Source of the DNA: Vampirovibrio sp.
Lineage (GTDB): Bacteria > Cyanobacteriota > Vampirovibrionia > Vampirovibrionales > JAJTHC01
NCBI GenBank assembly: GCA_024998755.1
Contig: JACEUU010000003.1
Span: 1,227,331 to 1,291,330, forward strand
Length of the DNA: 64,000 nucleotides
Direction of reading: 5' to 3'
The translations under genes were made by a program, and so were the position numbers. Shown here one piece after another: positions 62,929 through 64,000 of the stretch. The number at the start of each line of letters is the position of its first letter. Positions within the stretch are counted from its first letter, which is position 1. Below the pieces are notes generated by a model, which did no database searches, was not told where the DNA came from, and saw only the letters and a program-made list of their open reading frames with translations.

Positions 62929-62977
62929 TTGAAAATATGCGATTCAATCTTTAAATGTGTATAATAAAGACAATAAA

Positions 62978-63009
62978 AAAACCGGACGGTTGATAAACCG
63001 TCCGGTTTT
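62978..63009 (-). terminator. Intrinsic terminator of the symporter gene
   Basis: A 14-bp perfect stem (AAAACCGGACGGTT with its complement) around a 4-base loop, followed on the minus strand by further T residues, 21 bases past the stop of the symporter gene. Confidence 0.85.
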
Positions 63010-63029
63010 GACTGGATTTAAAAATCGCT

Positions 63030-64000
63030 TTAGGTAGATTTAATCACGTTTTCCCACTGTTCGTTACCCGAAAGTACTTCTCTGTTGAGCTCGCCTTCTT
63101 GGGCTGCCACCAAGGTGGAAACCGTACAACTACAAATCACGTTAATGGTGGTGCGTAACATATCCAACGCACGGTCAATAGGCCATAGTAGGGCAATGCC
63201 CCCCGCAATGGAAAGTAAGTTTCCGCCCAAGCTACTGATGACGATGCTCATGGTAATTAAGCCTGCACTGGGTACACCGGGTGTAGCAATCGAAGCTAAA
63301 ATGGCGAATAATACCACTAAGCTAAGTTGGGTAATATCTAAATGAATGCCGTAGGCTTGGCATAAAAATACCACCGCAAAGGCTTCAAACATGGTGGTAC
63401 CGGTTTTGTTGATACTAGCCCCTGTCGGTAACACGAAGCTGGCAATGCGGTTTGAAATACCGGCCCTGCGTTCGCAACAAGCGATAGTTACGGGTAACGT
63501 GGCAGAACTACTAGCCGTACCAAAGGCAACCATGATTGCTTCGGAAATGGCTTTGTAAACCTGAAGAAAGTTGACGTTTGCAAATACCTTCAAGAAGATA
63601 GGGAAAATCACAAATGTTTGAATCATTAACCCTGCCAAAATTAACATGGCATAGGGGGCTAATAACTGAAAAATTTGAGAACCTGCGGTAGCTACAGCAA
63701 TAAAGGTTAATGAAAAAATACCGGGTACAGCCACTAAAAACACCCAATCCGTTAATTTCATGGTTGCTTGAAATAGCCCTTCAAAAAACTGAATAACGGG
63801 TCTGCCAGTTTCGCCTGAAGCGGTTAATGCACTAGAAAATAAGAAGGTGAATAATACCAATGGCAACATTTCCATGTTGGCAAGGGCTTGAATGGGGTTT
63901 TTGGGAATTAAATTCAAGAATAAATCGCTCAGCCCGTGGACAGATATATTGGCTTTCGTTAAATCTTCTGACCAATTTGATTTATAGGTGTTAATAACAC
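63030..64000 (-). CDS. Partial dicarboxylate/amino acid:cation symporter (DAACS family)
   Basis: The frame is open to the window edge, so the N-terminus lies outside; about 323 residues are visible. 'NLIPKNPIQALANMEMLPLVLFTFLFSSAL' matches the DctA/GltP family. The serine-rich re-entrant loop 'AFGTASSSATLPVTIACCE' is followed by 'FVLPTGASINKTGTTMFEAFAVVFL' and 'IATPGVPSAGLITMSIV'. The last residues are 'SGNEQWENVIKST'. It would import C4-dicarboxylates or acidic amino acids with Na+ or H+. Confidence 0.92.
   Translation of the reverse strand, partial: VINTYKSNWSEDLTKANISVHGLSDLFLNLIPKNPIQALANMEMLPLVLFTFLFSSALTASGETGRPVIQFFEGLFQATMKLTDWVFLVAVPGIFSLTFIAVATAGSQIFQLLAPYAMLILAGLMIQTFVIFPIFLKVFANVNFLQVYKAISEAIMVAFGTASSSATLPVTIACCERRAGISNRIASFVLPTGASINKTGTTMFEAFAVVFLCQAYGIHLDITQLSLVVLFAILASIATPGVPSAGLITMSIVISSLGGNLLSIAGGIALLWPIDRALDMLRTTINVICSCTVSTLVAAQEGELNREVLSGNEQWENVIKST

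Noticed and set aside
62761..62964. 67-aa plus-strand frame in the MITE-like element
   Set aside because: It lies entirely in repeat sequence and has no matching frame in the homologous copies.

Overview
The window is a mosaic of bacterial core genes and accessory DNA at moderate GC. The organism looks Gram-negative and didermic: it has a KdsD-type arabinose-5-phosphate isomerase (Kdo/LPS pathway), a TonB-family protein, a pilin-like protein and FabI. No photosynthesis genes are present. Many genes are lineage-specific, and many start with runs of ATG. A non-photosynthetic cyanobacterial relative (Vampirovibrionia/Melainabacteria type) is my guess, but nothing here proves it.

Layout. (1) 1-10.77 kb is a probable integrated element. 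It holds an unknown protein with an HEPN-like motif, remnants of a PrimPol-type replication module, and a minus-strand defence operon: HTH protein, HsdR, HsdM, HsdS and a Shedu (DUF4263) nuclease. A divergent large serine recombinase has its 3' end running into tRNA-Val(GAC). (2) 10.8-20.3 kb is housekeeping: tsaD, a degenerate HD-GYP protein, pyrG, a pilin-like protein, gpsA, plsY and an unusual glucan phosphorylase. (3) 20.5-23.6 kb is a sugar-type ABC importer (binding protein plus two permeases, no ATPase). (4) 23.6-29.9 kb is ftsY, nusB and the rbfA-infB-ylxR-nusA cluster, bordered by an IS5-type element. (5) 31-44 kb has fabI, rimO, an OppD-like ATPase, an exported glutamine-amidotransferase-like protein, coaD with a DivIVA-like protein, dusB, a radical SAM/B12 protein and several unknowns. 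(6) 44-54 kb has a KimA-like permease, a strong promoter-small ORF-terminator unit, kdsD, two unknown genes bracketed by a 45-bp duplication of the kdsD 3' end, a secreted-looking or orphan zincin, and tonB. (7) 54-64 kb has an acyl-CoA synthetase, a 5'-nucleotidase overlapping an asparaginase, yebC, pabB, tRNA-Leu(CAG), gmk bracketed by inverted repeats, and a partial dicarboxylate symporter.

The most striking signals are these. At least 15 genes start with 2-7 tandem in-frame ATG codons, often followed by ACN (Thr) runs. A consensus promoter drives a 26-codon Met-rich ORF with its own terminator. A 45-bp direct repeat flanks a two-gene insertion. A GT35 phosphorylase lacks the PLP lysine. 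A predicted signal-peptidase cut would expose the nucleophilic Cys of an Ntn-type amidotransferase. A family of GC-rich composite intergenic repeats occurs in inverted pairs.
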